From contig NZ_PNXQ01000016.1 of the NCBI RefSeq assembly GCF_005217525.1, forward strand, positions 381,948-431,851: DNA of 49,904 nt, in the 5' to 3' direction. Below are positions 26,841 to 35,487 of this stretch, one piece after another. Source of the stretch: Paenibacillus terrae. Its GTDB lineage: Bacteria; Bacillota; Bacilli; Paenibacillales; Paenibacillaceae. The notes beneath the pieces are model-generated. The model was not told where the DNA came from. It saw only the letters and a list, made by a program, of their open reading frames with translations, and made no database searches. Made by a program: the position numbers and the translations under genes. Within the stretch, counting starts at the first letter, position 1, and the number at the start of each line of letters is the position of its first letter.

Positions 26841-27440
26841 TCAGTCGAGCTTGACCAAATCCTTAAAGATCAGTTGCCCCCAGCTATTTCCGCGCGCCTG
26901 CACAAGCAGTCCGCCTTCCGAAAGCCCGCCAAGTTTGATCGGCGCGAAACCGAGATTTTCCGCAAGCGCACCAATCTCCGCTGCTGCGCCGTCATCGTCG
27001 CTCGCCAGGAACACGACTCTCCTGCCACCATGAACGGCCGGATCTTGGTCAAGGACGGCAGCCACCAAATGGTTGAAGCCCTTGACCAATCGTCCACCAG
27101 TGAAGGCCTGCGCGACGAACTTGGAAGAAGGCTGTCCTCCCAGTTCCTCAGGGGGCACACCGTAGGCATTGGTCACATCGACGATGGTCTTCCCCTGCCA
27201 GGTGGGGAGCGCCTTCGCGACATCCGGGTGCGACTCGAAACGGACAGCCAAAAAGATGATGTCCGCCTTGACGGCGTCCGCCAATTTTTTGGGAATGATC
27301 TCTGGTCCGATCGCGGCCGCAGCGGATGCAAAGCTTTCCGGGTCGCGAGTGGTTGCAACGGATACTTCGATGCCGCTTCGGGCAAACGCCTTAGCAAGAG
27401 CCTGGCCGATCTTGCCGAAGCCAATAATTGCGTAGCTCAT
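26841..27440 (-). CDS. NAD(P)-binding reductase, NADPH:F420-oxidoreductase-like
   Basis: 199 aa. Rossmann start MSYAIIGFGKIGQALAKAFA with GxGxxG, then VATTRDPESF, consistent with binding NADP. Middle motifs FLAVRFESHPDV, GKTIVDVTNAYG and KGFNHLVAAVL fit the NADP_Rossmann family 'F420-dependent NADP oxidoreductase-like', which in bacteria lacking F420 act on unknown partners. AGGAGAAG precedes ATG 27440. Middle gene of the SDR-reductase-TetR operon; the three likely handle one redox stress or xenobiotic carbonyl. Confidence 0.85.
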   Translation of the reverse strand: MSYAIIGFGKIGQALAKAFARSGIEVSVATTRDPESFASAAAAIGPEIIPKKLADAVKADIIFLAVRFESHPDVAKALPTWQGKTIVDVTNAYGVPPEELGGQPSSKFVAQAFTGGRLVKGFNHLVAAVLDQDPAVHGGRRVVFLASDDDGAAAEIGALAENLGFAPIKLGGLSEGGLLVQARGNSWGQLIFKDLVKLD

Positions 27441-27515
27441 ATATTCTTCTCCTTCGGTTTACCACGCCCTACGGGCTCCTAATATCGAATGGAGTGACCG
27501 GCCGGGCGTAGCGTG

Positions 27516-28250
27516 TCAGATTTGCGCTAGACCGCCGTCGACGGCGACCTCGCTGGCGGTCATGAAGCTGCTGTCCGATGATGCGAGAAAGGCGGCTACC
27601 GCCCCAATCTCCGCCGGATCAGCCATGCGCTGGAGCGGAGTCATCGAGGCGAAGACTTTTTGGCCCTCCTCGCCTAGCGATTCCTTCGCGAGCTCGGTTG
27701 CCGTCGCTCCGGGCGACAGCACGTTTACCCGGATGCCGGTGCCCTTCAGGTCCTCCGCCCAGGTCCGCGCGAGGTTGCGAACTGCCGCCTTACTCGCGCT
27801 GTAGGCGCTCATTGCCGGGGCGCCCGTGGTGCCAGCGCTCGATCCCGTTAGGATGATCGAACCGCCCTGGCCCATCAGCGGTAGCGCCTTCTGGACCGTG
27901 AGGATCGAACCCTTCACATTGGTGTCGAAGATTTCGTCAATGTGCTCAGCGGTGATCTCGCCGAGCGGAAGCTGGCTTCCCGCCCCGGCATTGGCGAAGA
28001 CGATGTCGAGAGTTCCGCGCTCGGACTTCACCGCCGCGTAGAGTCGGTCGAGGTCGGCCAGATCGGAGACCGAGCCCTTCACCGCGCGGGCATTGGGCCC
28101 AAGGTCGGCCACAGCGGCGTCGAGCGCTTCCTGCCTGCGGCCGAAAATGAATACGAAGGCGCCCTCCTCGATGAATCGCTTTGCTGCGGCGCGGCCGATG
28201 CCGGTAGCGCCCCCCGTGATGACTGCAACCTTACCTTCAAGCTTTCCCAT
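27516..28250 (-). CDS. Short-chain dehydrogenase/reductase (SDR)
   Basis: 244 aa classical SDR. TGGATGIG (about 12-19) binds the cofactor, NAGAG lies at about 88-92, the catalytic Ser is in ILTGSSAG, and YSASK (about 152-156) holds the catalytic Tyr and Lys. DGGLAQI is a typical C terminus. FGRRQEA after strand 2 suggests NADP preference. AAAGGGTG precedes ATG 28250. First gene of the high-GC operon, directly under the palindromic promoter. Confidence 0.9.
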   Translation of the reverse strand: MGKLEGKVAVITGGATGIGRAAAKRFIEEGAFVFIFGRRQEALDAAVADLGPNARAVKGSVSDLADLDRLYAAVKSERGTLDIVFANAGAGSQLPLGEITAEHIDEIFDTNVKGSILTVQKALPLMGQGGSIILTGSSAGTTGAPAMSAYSASKAAVRNLARTWAEDLKGTGIRVNVLSPGATATELAKESLGEEGQKVFASMTPLQRMADPAEIGAVAAFLASSDSSFMTASEVAVDGGLAQI

Positions 28251-28351
28251 GAATTTTCACCCTTTCGTTGTGTTGGACAGCATCTCTGGCCCATTTGCAC
28301 AGATTGCTGTATCTTATGGATTTCACTGATCCAGTCACCGATTACTGTATT

Positions 28352-28396
28352 CGGATCAGTGATCCAATTATAATGGATCACTGATCCGTTTGTCAA
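28352..28396 (-). promoter_or_regulatory. Promoter of the SDR operon with 15-bp inverted-repeat operator
   Basis: On the minus strand TTGACA (28391-28396) and TATAAT (28367-28372) are 18 bases apart. CGGATCAGTGATCCA (28352-28366) and its exact reverse complement (28374-28388) flank the -10. A third partial copy (CACTGATCC) lies at 28324. An ideal site for the TetR protein of the operon. Confidence 0.8.
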
Positions 28397-28442
28397 GGCA
28401 ACCATGCGAGCTGACGCCAGGAAAAATTGCAGTCATCTACTT

Positions 28443-28473
28443 GGGGTAGTACCAGCGTAGCTGACACCACCCG
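28443..28473 (+). repeat. Left inverted repeat of the Tn3-like element
   Basis: Starts GGGGTAGTACCAGCG and ends GCTGACACCACCCG. Its inner half also forms a local perfect 12-bp hairpin with the following GTGGTGTCAGCT (28459-28489), which could serve as a terminator for the CsoR gene. Confidence 0.75.
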
Positions 28474-28521
28474 GTTAGTGGTGTCAGCTATCGTTAGATC
28501 ATTTGCCAAAGCAACCACTTC

Positions 28522-28824
28522 CTATCGAATGTAATTATCTAATGCTTTATTTAGATCGGACAGTACCTTTTCTTGATTTCCGTGGTGTACAGCGTCCACA
28601 ACACAACTCTCCAAGTGATCCTTGAGGAGAAGTTTGGCCGCATTGTCTAATGCTTTCTGCACTGCGGCGATTTGTAGTAAAACTTCTGAACAATCACGGC
28701 CTTCATTTGTCATCTTCTTTACAGCTTTCCCATGACCTTCGATTCTTGCTAATCGGTTAACGATTTGTTTTCGATACTTGTGTTCATGCGCGTGATCGTG
28801 GGGGTTATTGAAAAGCGTCTTCAT
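28522..28824 (-). CDS. CsoR/RcnR-family metal-sensing repressor
   Basis: 100 aa all-helical DUF156 protein. The ligand set reads as Cys in GRDCSEVLLQ, then His and Cys in KDHLESCVVD, the C-H-C pattern of copper-type CsoR. The N terminus is His-rich (NPHDHAHEHKYRKQ). No copper transporter or chaperone gene is beside it, so its target is elsewhere or lost. It lies inside the Tn3-like element, divergent from the transposase remnant. The ribosome site is weak. Confidence 0.85.
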   Translation of the reverse strand: MKTLFNNPHDHAHEHKYRKQIVNRLARIEGHGKAVKKMTNEGRDCSEVLLQIAAVQKALDNAAKLLLKDHLESCVVDAVHHGNQEKVLSDLNKALDNYIR

Positions 28825-28983
28825 TATTCTTGAGATTTTTCAAAAGTTCCGGTTATAATTTTGTAAACGGAAATATGGTAAGTTTGCCTCTCTGGCTAAA
28901 AAGAAATACGCTATACCATCTCTAGTTTTACATCTTTTGTTCCGATACTTACTGTTATAGGAACTTTATTTGGAGGGGATAAC

Positions 28984-29455
28984 ATGAAGCGAAATTGAGA
29001 ACTAGACGAATTAATCGAGCATTTTACGATCCTACCGAACGAAATGAAGTTGATCGAGAACAAAACCGGGGAAACCAGGATTGGGTTTGCCGTACTCCTC
29101 AAGTTCTTTCAAAATGAAGCCCGTTTCCCAACCCATAAGTACGAAGTTCCGAAAGCAGTGATCTCGTACATTGCAAAACAAATTCTTCTCTGAGCCGGAA
29201 TTATATGCTAAGTACGATTGGACTTCACTTACCACCGAACGCAGATCCGGGAGTTCTTCGGGTTCCGCGAGGATACGATCGAGGATGCACAGGAAATGAC
29301 AGAATGGCTATAAACCTGGCTAAAAAAGCAGGGCATTGATGACGCGCTGATTCAACCTTGTTCATGAAAGCAGAAAGTCGTTAGAAGTTTATTCAAAGCT
29401 GGCGATTACCGATGCACAAAATGAATATAACGAGGTTATTAATAAATTCCCTATT
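28984..29455 (+). pseudogene. N-terminal remnant of a Tn3-family transposase
   Basis: After GGAGGGG the frame reads MKRN, a TGA where Trp is normal, then ELDELIEHFTILPNEMKLIE, GFAVLLKFFQNEARFP, EVPKAVISYIAKQI, then frameshifts into EPELYAKYDW, then HRTQIREFFGFREDTIEDAQ. This is the DUF4158 start of Tn3 transposases. At least one stop and two frameshifts; the catalytic DDE domain is gone. Confidence 0.85.
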
Positions 29456-29470
29456 TAATCCACTCGTTTG

Positions 29471-29501
29471 CGGGTGGTGTCAGCAGCGCTGGTACTACCC
29501 C
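29471..29501 (-). repeat. Right inverted repeat of the Tn3-like element
   Basis: Reverse complement begins GGGGTAGTACCAGCGCTGCTG. Two mismatches to the left copy in 31 bases. The next base (29502) is the first base of recognisable ABC ATPase sequence, so the element edge is exact. Confidence 0.75.
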
Positions 29502-30014
29502 AGACTGACGATCCTGCAATCGTTGATGGAACCGCTGGATCAGCTCAAAGGCTATGTTCCCTCCTATATGACGGGTATGCCTTCGGGACGTAGGGACATG
29601 GCCGAGCACTTGCTCGGTATGGTGAAGCTTCCCTCCAGCTATCTGGACAAGTATCCCCATCAGCTCAGCGGCGGGGAAAAGCAACGCGTAACCATTGCGC
29701 GTGCCATCAGCACCGAGCCGGATTTTATCGTGCTGGATGAGCCGACGGCCAGTCTGGATGTGACCACACAGGCCACCGTTCTAAATCTGCTAAAGGATTT
29801 GCAGGACGAACTGGGATTGGCATATCTCTTTATTTCCCATGACCTGGCAGCCGTACACTTTATGAGTGACCGAATCATGGTTATGAAAGATGGCAATGTC
29901 CTTGAGCATTTTTCCAAGGAAGCTTTATTTCACTCAGATCGCCATTCCTATACACAATCGCTACTGGAGGTTTTTTCAACATGTTGCCTTCCCACCGAGC
30001 CTATCTTGCTTTAG
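29502..30014 (+). pseudogene. 3' part of an oligopeptide/nickel-type ABC ATPase gene
   Basis: About 170 codons: RLTILQSLMEPLDQL, signature LSGGEKQRVTIARAI, Walker B FIVLDEPTASLD, switch His in LFISHDLAAV. The Walker A half is missing, removed at the Tn3-like right end, so it cannot hydrolyse ATP. The frame happens to stay open back into the element (ATG 29412). It resembles NikE/OppF and was probably the last transporter gene of the operon begun by the binding protein at 23704. It overlaps the start of the MATE gene. Confidence 0.85.
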
Positions 30015-31291
30015 CCATTCCTTTAATTATCTCAACGATTACGACCCCGCTACTCGGTGCGGTAGATACTGCGGTAATCGGTCATTTGAGCCATTCTGCC
30101 TATTTGGGCGGTGTGGCAGTGGGTACTCTTATTTTCAATACTTTATATTGGCTGTTTGGCTTTCTGCGCGTCAGCACATCGGCTTTTACCGCACAGGCTG
30201 CCGGGGCTAAAAATAACGACCAGGGTATAGCCGCCCTCATGCGTCCGATGGGGATTGCTTTGGTGATCGGGGCCTTGTTCATACTGCTGCAAAAGCCGAT
30301 TCTGCTCGCTTCTCTCCAGCTTATTCATCCTGCTGCGGATGTGGCGGCGCAGGCATCAATCTATTTTAACATTCGTATTTGGGGAGCGCCCCTCACGCTG
30401 GTGAACTATGTACTGCTCGGCTGGCTAATGGGATTGTCTCGCGTAAAGGCGACACTGCTTTTGCAAATTTCCATGAATGTCATCAATATGGTGCTGGCTA
30501 TTGTATTCACACAAATCATGCAATGGGATGTAGCAGGTGTGGCTGGTGCTACTCTGATTGCTGAGGTCTTCGCATGTGTGCTGGGTTTTGTGCTTGTACT
30601 TCGTTCATCTGTCTGGAATGAATGGAAGCGCAGCGGACATCGGGATTGGCGGAGGTGGTTTGGAGCTTCGGAGCTGAAAAACGTTATGGCTACGAACCTG
30701 GACCTTATGATCCGCACAGCCTGTCTGCTGACGATGTTTAATCTCTTTACATCGCGCAGTGCAAGTTTTGGAACCGATCAGCTTGCGGCCAACGCTATTT
30801 TGCTGCAAATCCACTACCTTATGGCTTACTTTTTTGACGGATTTGCCAACGCCAGCAGCATTATGACGGGTCAGGCCCGGGGTGCAAGAGATCCAAAAAT
30901 GCTGCAAAGAGTGATTCATTTATCCTGGTTCTGGACGATTGTAACTAGCGTGCTGACGGGTGGGCTGTATTTTGCATTGAAGGAGCCGCTTATCCGTCTG
31001 TTTACCGATAACACTACCGTGATCAGCCTTACGGGTCCATATAACGGTTGGCTAGTCGCCTTTCCACTGGCCGCCGGACTGGGACTGGTCTTCTACGGTG
31101 TATTTACAGGCATGACGGTGACGTACCCGATCCGTAATTCCATGCTCATTTCATTGGTCTTCTTTCTGATCTCGCTGTTCTGGTGCGTTCCACACTATGG
31201 GAATCATGGGCTTTGGCTCTCGTTCATCGTATTTGCTTTAGGGCGGTCGCTGTTTCTTGTGATCTATTTGCCTCGGTTGCAGAGGATATAG
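29981..31291 (+). CDS. MATE-family efflux transporter (DinF-like)
   Basis: 436 aa, 12 hydrophobic segments. The N-terminal repeat shows PLLGAVDTAVIGHLSH and FGFLRVSTSAFTAQAAGAKN, typical of the DinF branch; the second repeat starts about residue 225. It exports organic cations or metabolites driven by Na+ or H+. TGGAGG precedes the ATG, inside the end of the broken ATPase frame, so it was the last gene of the ABC operon and may now lack its original promoter. A strong terminator follows. Confidence 0.9.
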   Translation: MLPSHRAYLALAIPLIISTITTPLLGAVDTAVIGHLSHSAYLGGVAVGTLIFNTLYWLFGFLRVSTSAFTAQAAGAKNNDQGIAALMRPMGIALVIGALFILLQKPILLASLQLIHPAADVAAQASIYFNIRIWGAPLTLVNYVLLGWLMGLSRVKATLLLQISMNVINMVLAIVFTQIMQWDVAGVAGATLIAEVFACVLGFVLVLRSSVWNEWKRSGHRDWRRWFGASELKNVMATNLDLMIRTACLLTMFNLFTSRSASFGTDQLAANAILLQIHYLMAYFFDGFANASSIMTGQARGARDPKMLQRVIHLSWFWTIVTSVLTGGLYFALKEPLIRLFTDNTTVISLTGPYNGWLVAFPLAAGLGLVFYGVFTGMTVTYPIRNSMLISLVFFLISLFWCVPHYGNHGLWLSFIVFALGRSLFLVIYLPRLQRI

Positions 31292-31396
31292 CAGCTGAGT
31301 GTGATTCAATACATCTGGAGACAACAGCGACTGGAGCAACGTTTCCTTTCGCGGAGCGTCTACTACAAACACCTGCTTTACATCGCACACAAAAGT

Positions 31397-31450
31397 AAAG
31401 GATGTCCCATCAACCATCTATATGACGGCGTTGGGACATCCTTTTATTTT
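31397..31450. terminator. Bidirectional terminator between MATE gene and katA
   Basis: AAAGGATGTCCCA..TGGGACATCCTTTTATTTT, a 12-13 bp stem between convergent genes. Confidence 0.85.
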
Positions 31451-31485
31451 ATGGAGAAGCCTTGAAACTAACGTATACAAATACC

Positions 31486-32946
31486 TTATTCGCCTTGAGG
31501 AACGGTCAAGCCCAAACCTTCGGCTACACGGCGTCCGTACTCAGGATCAGCCTTGTAGAAATGTCCGATCTGACGCAACTTGATTTCATCACTTTCCACA
31601 GGCTTCATCGCACCCACGATGTTTTGTACCAGTCGCGCCCGTTCTTCTTCGCTGAGCAAGCGGTACAGATCGCCCGGTTGAGTATAGTGATCATGATGAT
31701 CATAACCCACACTTTGTGCTTCTCCACTCACTTCAAAAGGAGCGATGTTGTGCGCTGGAGACTCTTTCGGCCCACCGAGGCTATTGGGCTCATAATAGAC
31801 CGATCCACCTCCATTGTCGTCACTGCGCAATGCACCATCACGTTGATAGTTGTGTACTTCTGCATGTGGTCGGTTGATCGGAAGTGAATTGTGATTTGCG
31901 CCTACACGGTAGCGATGTGCGTCTCCGTAGGCAAACAGGCGTCCTTGCAGCATTTTATCCGGAGACGCTTCAATACCAGGAACGAACGAGCCTGGAGAGA
32001 ACGTTGCCTGTTCTACTTCTGCAAAATAGTTCTCAGGATTGCGATTTAATACCATGCGTCCCAGTTCGATCAGCGGGTAATCCTTTTGCGACCATACTTT
32101 CGTCACATCAAATGGATCAAAGCGGTATGTGTCCGCATCCTCCACAGGCATAATTTGCACATGAAGCCTCCATGCAGGAAAATCACCCTTGTCAATGGCA
32201 TTAAACAGATCTTCGGTATGATAATCCGGGTTTTCACCGGCAATTTTGGCAGCCAGCTCTACATCAAGATTTTGTACGCCTTGCTCTGTTTTAAAATGAT
32301 ATTTTACCCATACCGCCTGCCCTTCGGCATTGACCCACTTGAACGTGTGGCTACCGAATCCATGCATATGTCTGAGTGTAGCGGGAATGCCGCGATCGGA
32401 CATCAGAATACTTACTTGATGCAGCGATTCAGGAGATAAGGACCAGAAATCCCAAACGGCATTAGGGTTTTTTAGATGAGTTTGGGGGTGACGTTTTTGC
32501 GTATGAATAAAGTCTGGAAATTTGATCGCATCCCGGATGAAAAATACGGGTGTATTGTTGCCTACGAGATCGTAGTTGCCTTCCTCGGTATAAAACTTCA
32601 CCGCAAAACCTCGTGGGTCGCGTACCGTATCAGACGAGCCTTGCTCACCGGCAACCGTAGAAAAACGGATAAACATCGGTGTGCACTTGCCCACCTCAGA
32701 TAAAAAGCTTGCTTTTGTATACGCAGATAAATCATTAGTGACTTCAAAATAGCCGTGCGCTCCTGCACCCTTGGCATGAACCACACGCTCCGGCACACGT
32801 TCCCGGTTAAAGTGCGCAAGCTTTTCTAGCAGATGCACATCCTGAATCAATGTAGGCCCGCGTGATCCAGCCGTTATGGAATTTTGATTATCACCTACAG
32901 GAGCGCCCCAGCTGGTAGTCAGGTTGGTGGGTTGTTTATTCATCAT
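31486..32946 (-). CDS. katA: Monofunctional heme catalase
   Basis: 486 aa small-subunit clade 3 catalase; breaks down hydrogen peroxide in the cytoplasm. Active-site His in [16 protein letters not shown], distal Asn in [15 protein letters not shown], proximal Tyr in [12 protein letters not shown]. Length and ends are normal. Start at 32946 (MNKQPTNL preceded by M) after AGAGGTG; an in-frame GTG 9 bases earlier overlaps the ribosome site. No convincing PerR box was found by eye upstream. Confidence 0.95.
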   Translation of the reverse strand: MMNKQPTNLTTSWGAPVGDNQNSITAGSRGPTLIQDVHLLEKLAHFNRERVPERVVHAKGAGAHGYFEVTNDLSAYTKASFLSEVGKCTPMFIRFSTVAGEQGSSDTVRDPRGFAVKFYTEEGNYDLVGNNTPVFFIRDAIKFPDFIHTQKRHPQTHLKNPNAVWDFWSLSPESLHQVSILMSDRGIPATLRHMHGFGSHTFKWVNAEGQAVWVKYHFKTEQGVQNLDVELAAKIAGENPDYHTEDLFNAIDKGDFPAWRLHVQIMPVEDADTYRFDPFDVTKVWSQKDYPLIELGRMVLNRNPENYFAEVEQATFSPGSFVPGIEASPDKMLQGRLFAYGDAHRYRVGANHNSLPINRPHAEVHNYQRDGALRSDDNGGGSVYYEPNSLGGPKESPAHNIAPFEVSGEAQSVGYDHHDHYTQPGDLYRLLSEEERARLVQNIVGAMKPVESDEIKLRQIGHFYKADPEYGRRVAEGLGLTVPQGE

Positions 32947-33141
32947 TGAAATCACCTCTTGAATGAATTGGTTGGCTATGTGCTGTAAACAAAAAACCTC
33001 CCGCCTCTAGCGCCGAATATCTAAAAAAACTAGGGGGAAATTTCAGACGGCTTCAAGATCGAGAGGTCTATTCTATTTAAACATGAATTCCATTTTTGAT
33101 AATGAAGATTTCAGGAAGATTTGAAAAAGGTTTGGCGAAGA

Positions 33142-33744
33142 TTAGAGCAACAATGATTCCCTATCGAGAAAATCCAGTATATCCTGTACCGACTGGCCAA
33201 TCTCCCGGTCTTCAGTGGATACGATGAGCTCAGGCTCCAAAGGTGCCTCGTAAGGCGCGTCAATACCAGTAAAATGACGTATTTCTCCGGCTCTCGCCTT
33301 CTTGTACATGCCTTTGGGATCACGTCGTTCGCATTCCTCCAGACTGCACTGGATATAGATTTCATAACAGCCTTCCTGCCGCAAAATATCCTTGACCATT
33401 TCCCGATCCTCACGATAAGGAGAGATTGTAGCGCAAATCGTCAACACCCCCGCAAGTGACATCAGCTTCGCTACTTCAGCAATACGACGGATGTTTTCTT
33501 TGCGGTCAGCGGGCAGGAAACCCAGATTGCGATTTAAACCATGCCGAACATTATCCCCATCCAAAATAAACGTGCGTATACCTCGTGCAAACAGTGCTTT
33601 TTCCAATGTGGAGGATACCGTTGATTTTCCCGAGCCTGACAATCCTGTAAACCACAGTACCGGGCTTTTATGCCCATTCAGAAGCTGGCGCGCTTGCTTG
33701 TCAACGTCTGACGCATGCCAGGTGACGTTCGAATCCAGATTCAT
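33142..33744 (-). CDS. cysC: Adenylylsulfate (APS) kinase
   Basis: 200 aa. P-loop GLSGSGKST (about 34-42), substrate-loop [16 protein letters not shown] and [15 protein letters not shown], and the lid [18 protein letters not shown]. It phosphorylates APS to PAPS for sulfate assimilation or sulfation. AAGGAG precedes ATG 33744. No other sulfur genes are adjacent in this window. Confidence 0.94.
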   Translation of the reverse strand: MNLDSNVTWHASDVDKQARQLLNGHKSPVLWFTGLSGSGKSTVSSTLEKALFARGIRTFILDGDNVRHGLNRNLGFLPADRKENIRRIAEVAKLMSLAGVLTICATISPYREDREMVKDILRQEGCYEIYIQCSLEECERRDPKGMYKKARAGEIRHFTGIDAPYEAPLEPELIVSTEDREIGQSVQDILDFLDRESLLL

Positions 33745-33924
33745 TCAGCACTCTCCTTTTTCATAACCTATCATAGTATATAGTTATTGAAACACGTCCT
33801 CCAGCTTTAGGAAAGGCCGTGTTTAAAAGCGTTCAAGGTTCGCTGCCCTGATGTGTGATCCAGCACGAGATGCTTTACCACGTTTTGCATAGCCAGCTGA
33901 GTATGTAACGGATTCGCTCCAGCA

Positions 33925-34308
33925 TCACTTCGCCAATCCTACTCCCCAAATCGTGTCCGTTGGACTAGACTCAACCAGCGTAGTTCCTTTCGTTTTGAGC
34001 AGATGCTTAAGTAAATTCGGATTTTGTGTAAATTTGGCGTAGCTACCGTCAAACACAAATTGTCGGCAATTCGCCTCCCACAAGGATTGATCAAATCCGC
34101 GCACACTACGTCCTCGGGCTTTTTGCTCACGCAGGGTAGGGGCTTGCATAATTTTACTGGCCGCCTCCTCATCTCCAAAAAGCTGTGCTTTTTTAAACAT
34201 CATATATTGCTCAACGCAGTTGAATTCCAATCCATCCACGATAAACACAGAGGGATACCATTGTGAAAATGGCGACTGACTGCGATAAAAAAATGTAAAC
34301 TTTTCCAC
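33925..34308 (-). CDS. NADAR-domain protein (YbiA-like), C-terminally short
   Basis: 127 aa; NADAR proteins are usually about 150-165. It begins FTFFYRSQSPFSQWYPSVF, has the family signature NCVEQYMMFKKAQLFGDEE (catalytic Glu) and ends TIWGVGLAK. Usually more residues follow. The next frame stays open for about 40 codons (SDAGANPLHTQLAMQNVV..), so a frameshift at about 33930 is likely. Family members hydrolyse N-glycosidic bonds in riboflavin intermediates or remove ADP-ribose from nucleic acid. GTG start after TGAGGA. 28 bases behind the NrtR-like gene and probably cotranscribed. Confidence 0.82.
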   Translation of the reverse strand: MEKFTFFYRSQSPFSQWYPSVFIVDGLEFNCVEQYMMFKKAQLFGDEEAASKIMQAPTLREQKARGRSVRGFDQSLWEANCRQFVFDGSYAKFTQNPNLLKHLLKTKGTTLVESSPTDTIWGVGLAK

Positions 34309-34336
34309 GAAAATTCCTCATTTCATATACCTTCAT

Positions 34337-35242
34337 TTACATTAAACGCGACCGGGGCTTGAAACGGTATAGCTTGGACGGACGATGTCCGGCAGCCTTT
34401 CTATATTCATTCGTCTCTTCCACAAGCTCGGCTATTTTGCGACGGAAGGCTGCAGCCAACAGCTCCTTACCCAGAATAATTTCATACACCTGTTGAAGCT
34501 CACTCAAGGTAAACAGGGTTGGCATCAGGTGGAAAGCGATATCTGTATATTCTATCTTGCTGCGCAAACGCTCAATGCCGTACACGATGATTTTGGCATG
34601 GTCAAAGGCAATTCCCTGAGATTCCAGAACTTCTCGCTTGACCTCAATCGTTTTGCCCTTGAGAATTTCAGTTACTTTTACTTTGGCTGACAGGTGAATG
34701 TCCCCATGCTTCAATGTAATGTTAATGTCTTGTTCCCACCTGTAACCTTCCGTGTGATTTGTCCGTGTCTCCTGAGCCACACTGTAGCCAAGCTCAAACC
34801 ATTGGGCATCCGCAGCATCATCACCGGCTTGTATCTCCAGTGAATCGTGATCTACCAATGCCATGTAAGCGCAGCTGATGACCCGCGTACGTGGATCACG
34901 TGCTACATCTCCCCACGTATATAGCTGCTCCATATAAATCCGGTCCACATTCGTTTCAGTCTTAAGCTCACGTCGTGCAGCCTCCTCCAGGCTTTCATCC
35001 ATCCCTACAAAGCCGCCTGGCAACGCCCATTGTCCCAGAAACGGATGCTCTCCCCTCTGGATCAGAAGTAGCTGGAGTGTCTTCTCCGGCAGCTTGCGGT
35101 AATTGTGCTGGAGCTGATTCATCACAGTAAAAAGCAACATATCCACTGTTACCGATGGACGCTCATACTGCTTGGCATCATATGCAGCCAAAAATTGTTC
35201 CTCCGTCATGCCGTTATGATTGTGCTTTGATGTATTTGTCAC
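34337..35242 (-). CDS. NrtR-like Nudix regulator
   Basis: 301 aa. N-terminal Nudix domain (PGGFVGMDESLEEAARREL at about 72-92) whose box ends KTETNV instead of xEExGU, so one catalytic Glu is lost; the C-terminal third (FTLSELQQVYEIILG..AAFRRKIAEL) is the winged HTH of NrtR regulators. NrtR binds ADP-ribose or NAD-related ligands and represses NAD genes. Together with the degraded Nudix box this favours a regulator over a hydrolase. GTG start with AGGTG. Followed by the NADAR gene. Confidence 0.82.
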   Translation of the reverse strand: MTNTSKHNHNGMTEEQFLAAYDAKQYERPSVTVDMLLFTVMNQLQHNYRKLPEKTLQLLLIQRGEHPFLGQWALPGGFVGMDESLEEAARRELKTETNVDRIYMEQLYTWGDVARDPRTRVISCAYMALVDHDSLEIQAGDDAADAQWFELGYSVAQETRTNHTEGYRWEQDINITLKHGDIHLSAKVKVTEILKGKTIEVKREVLESQGIAFDHAKIIVYGIERLRSKIEYTDIAFHLMPTLFTLSELQQVYEIILGKELLAAAFRRKIAELVEETNEYRKAAGHRPSKLYRFKPRSRLM

Positions 35243-35416
35243 TTACGTCACCTGCCTGTTCATATATGGGTAAGGTCGCTTATGTAAAGCGTTTTAATTT
35301 CACTTTTATGATAACAACAAAATGTTAATATCAATATAATAATATATAAGTCATTCGTCAACAGCATCTTCATGATATACGTCTCCAATCCAGATAAAGG
35401 ACACCCCATTCCTATG

Positions 35417-35464
35417 TCTAAAAAAAGAAAAAAGAAGCCCTCGTTTTGTATCGACCGGGCTTCT
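35417..35464 (-). terminator. Terminator of the NRPS operon
   Basis: On the minus strand GAAGCCC..GGGCTTC, then TTTTTTCTTTTTTT, starting 23 bases after the glycosyltransferase stop. It marks the 3' end of the operon. Confidence 0.85.
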
Positions 35465-35487
35465 CTGCCAGCTAAACCTGGCTACCT

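Larger units (their letters stand above)
28443..29501. mobile_element. Degenerate Tn3-family element carrying a CsoR-type regulator
   Basis: Bounded by inverted repeats that begin GGGG, as Tn3-family ends do, and agree at 29 of 31 positions. Inside are a CsoR-family gene and the broken N-terminal part of a Tn3 transposase; resolvase and the rest of the transposase are missing. The 5 bases outside each end (TACTT and AGACT) do not match, so one flank has been rearranged since insertion. It cannot move by itself. Confidence 0.72.

Noticed and set aside
28438..29506. Five-base target duplication around the Tn3-like element
   Set aside because: Flanks are TACTT and AGACT; they do not match.
32947..33141. 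PerR or Fur box upstream of katA
   Set aside because: I looked for the TTATAATNATTATAA pattern and saw no convincing match.
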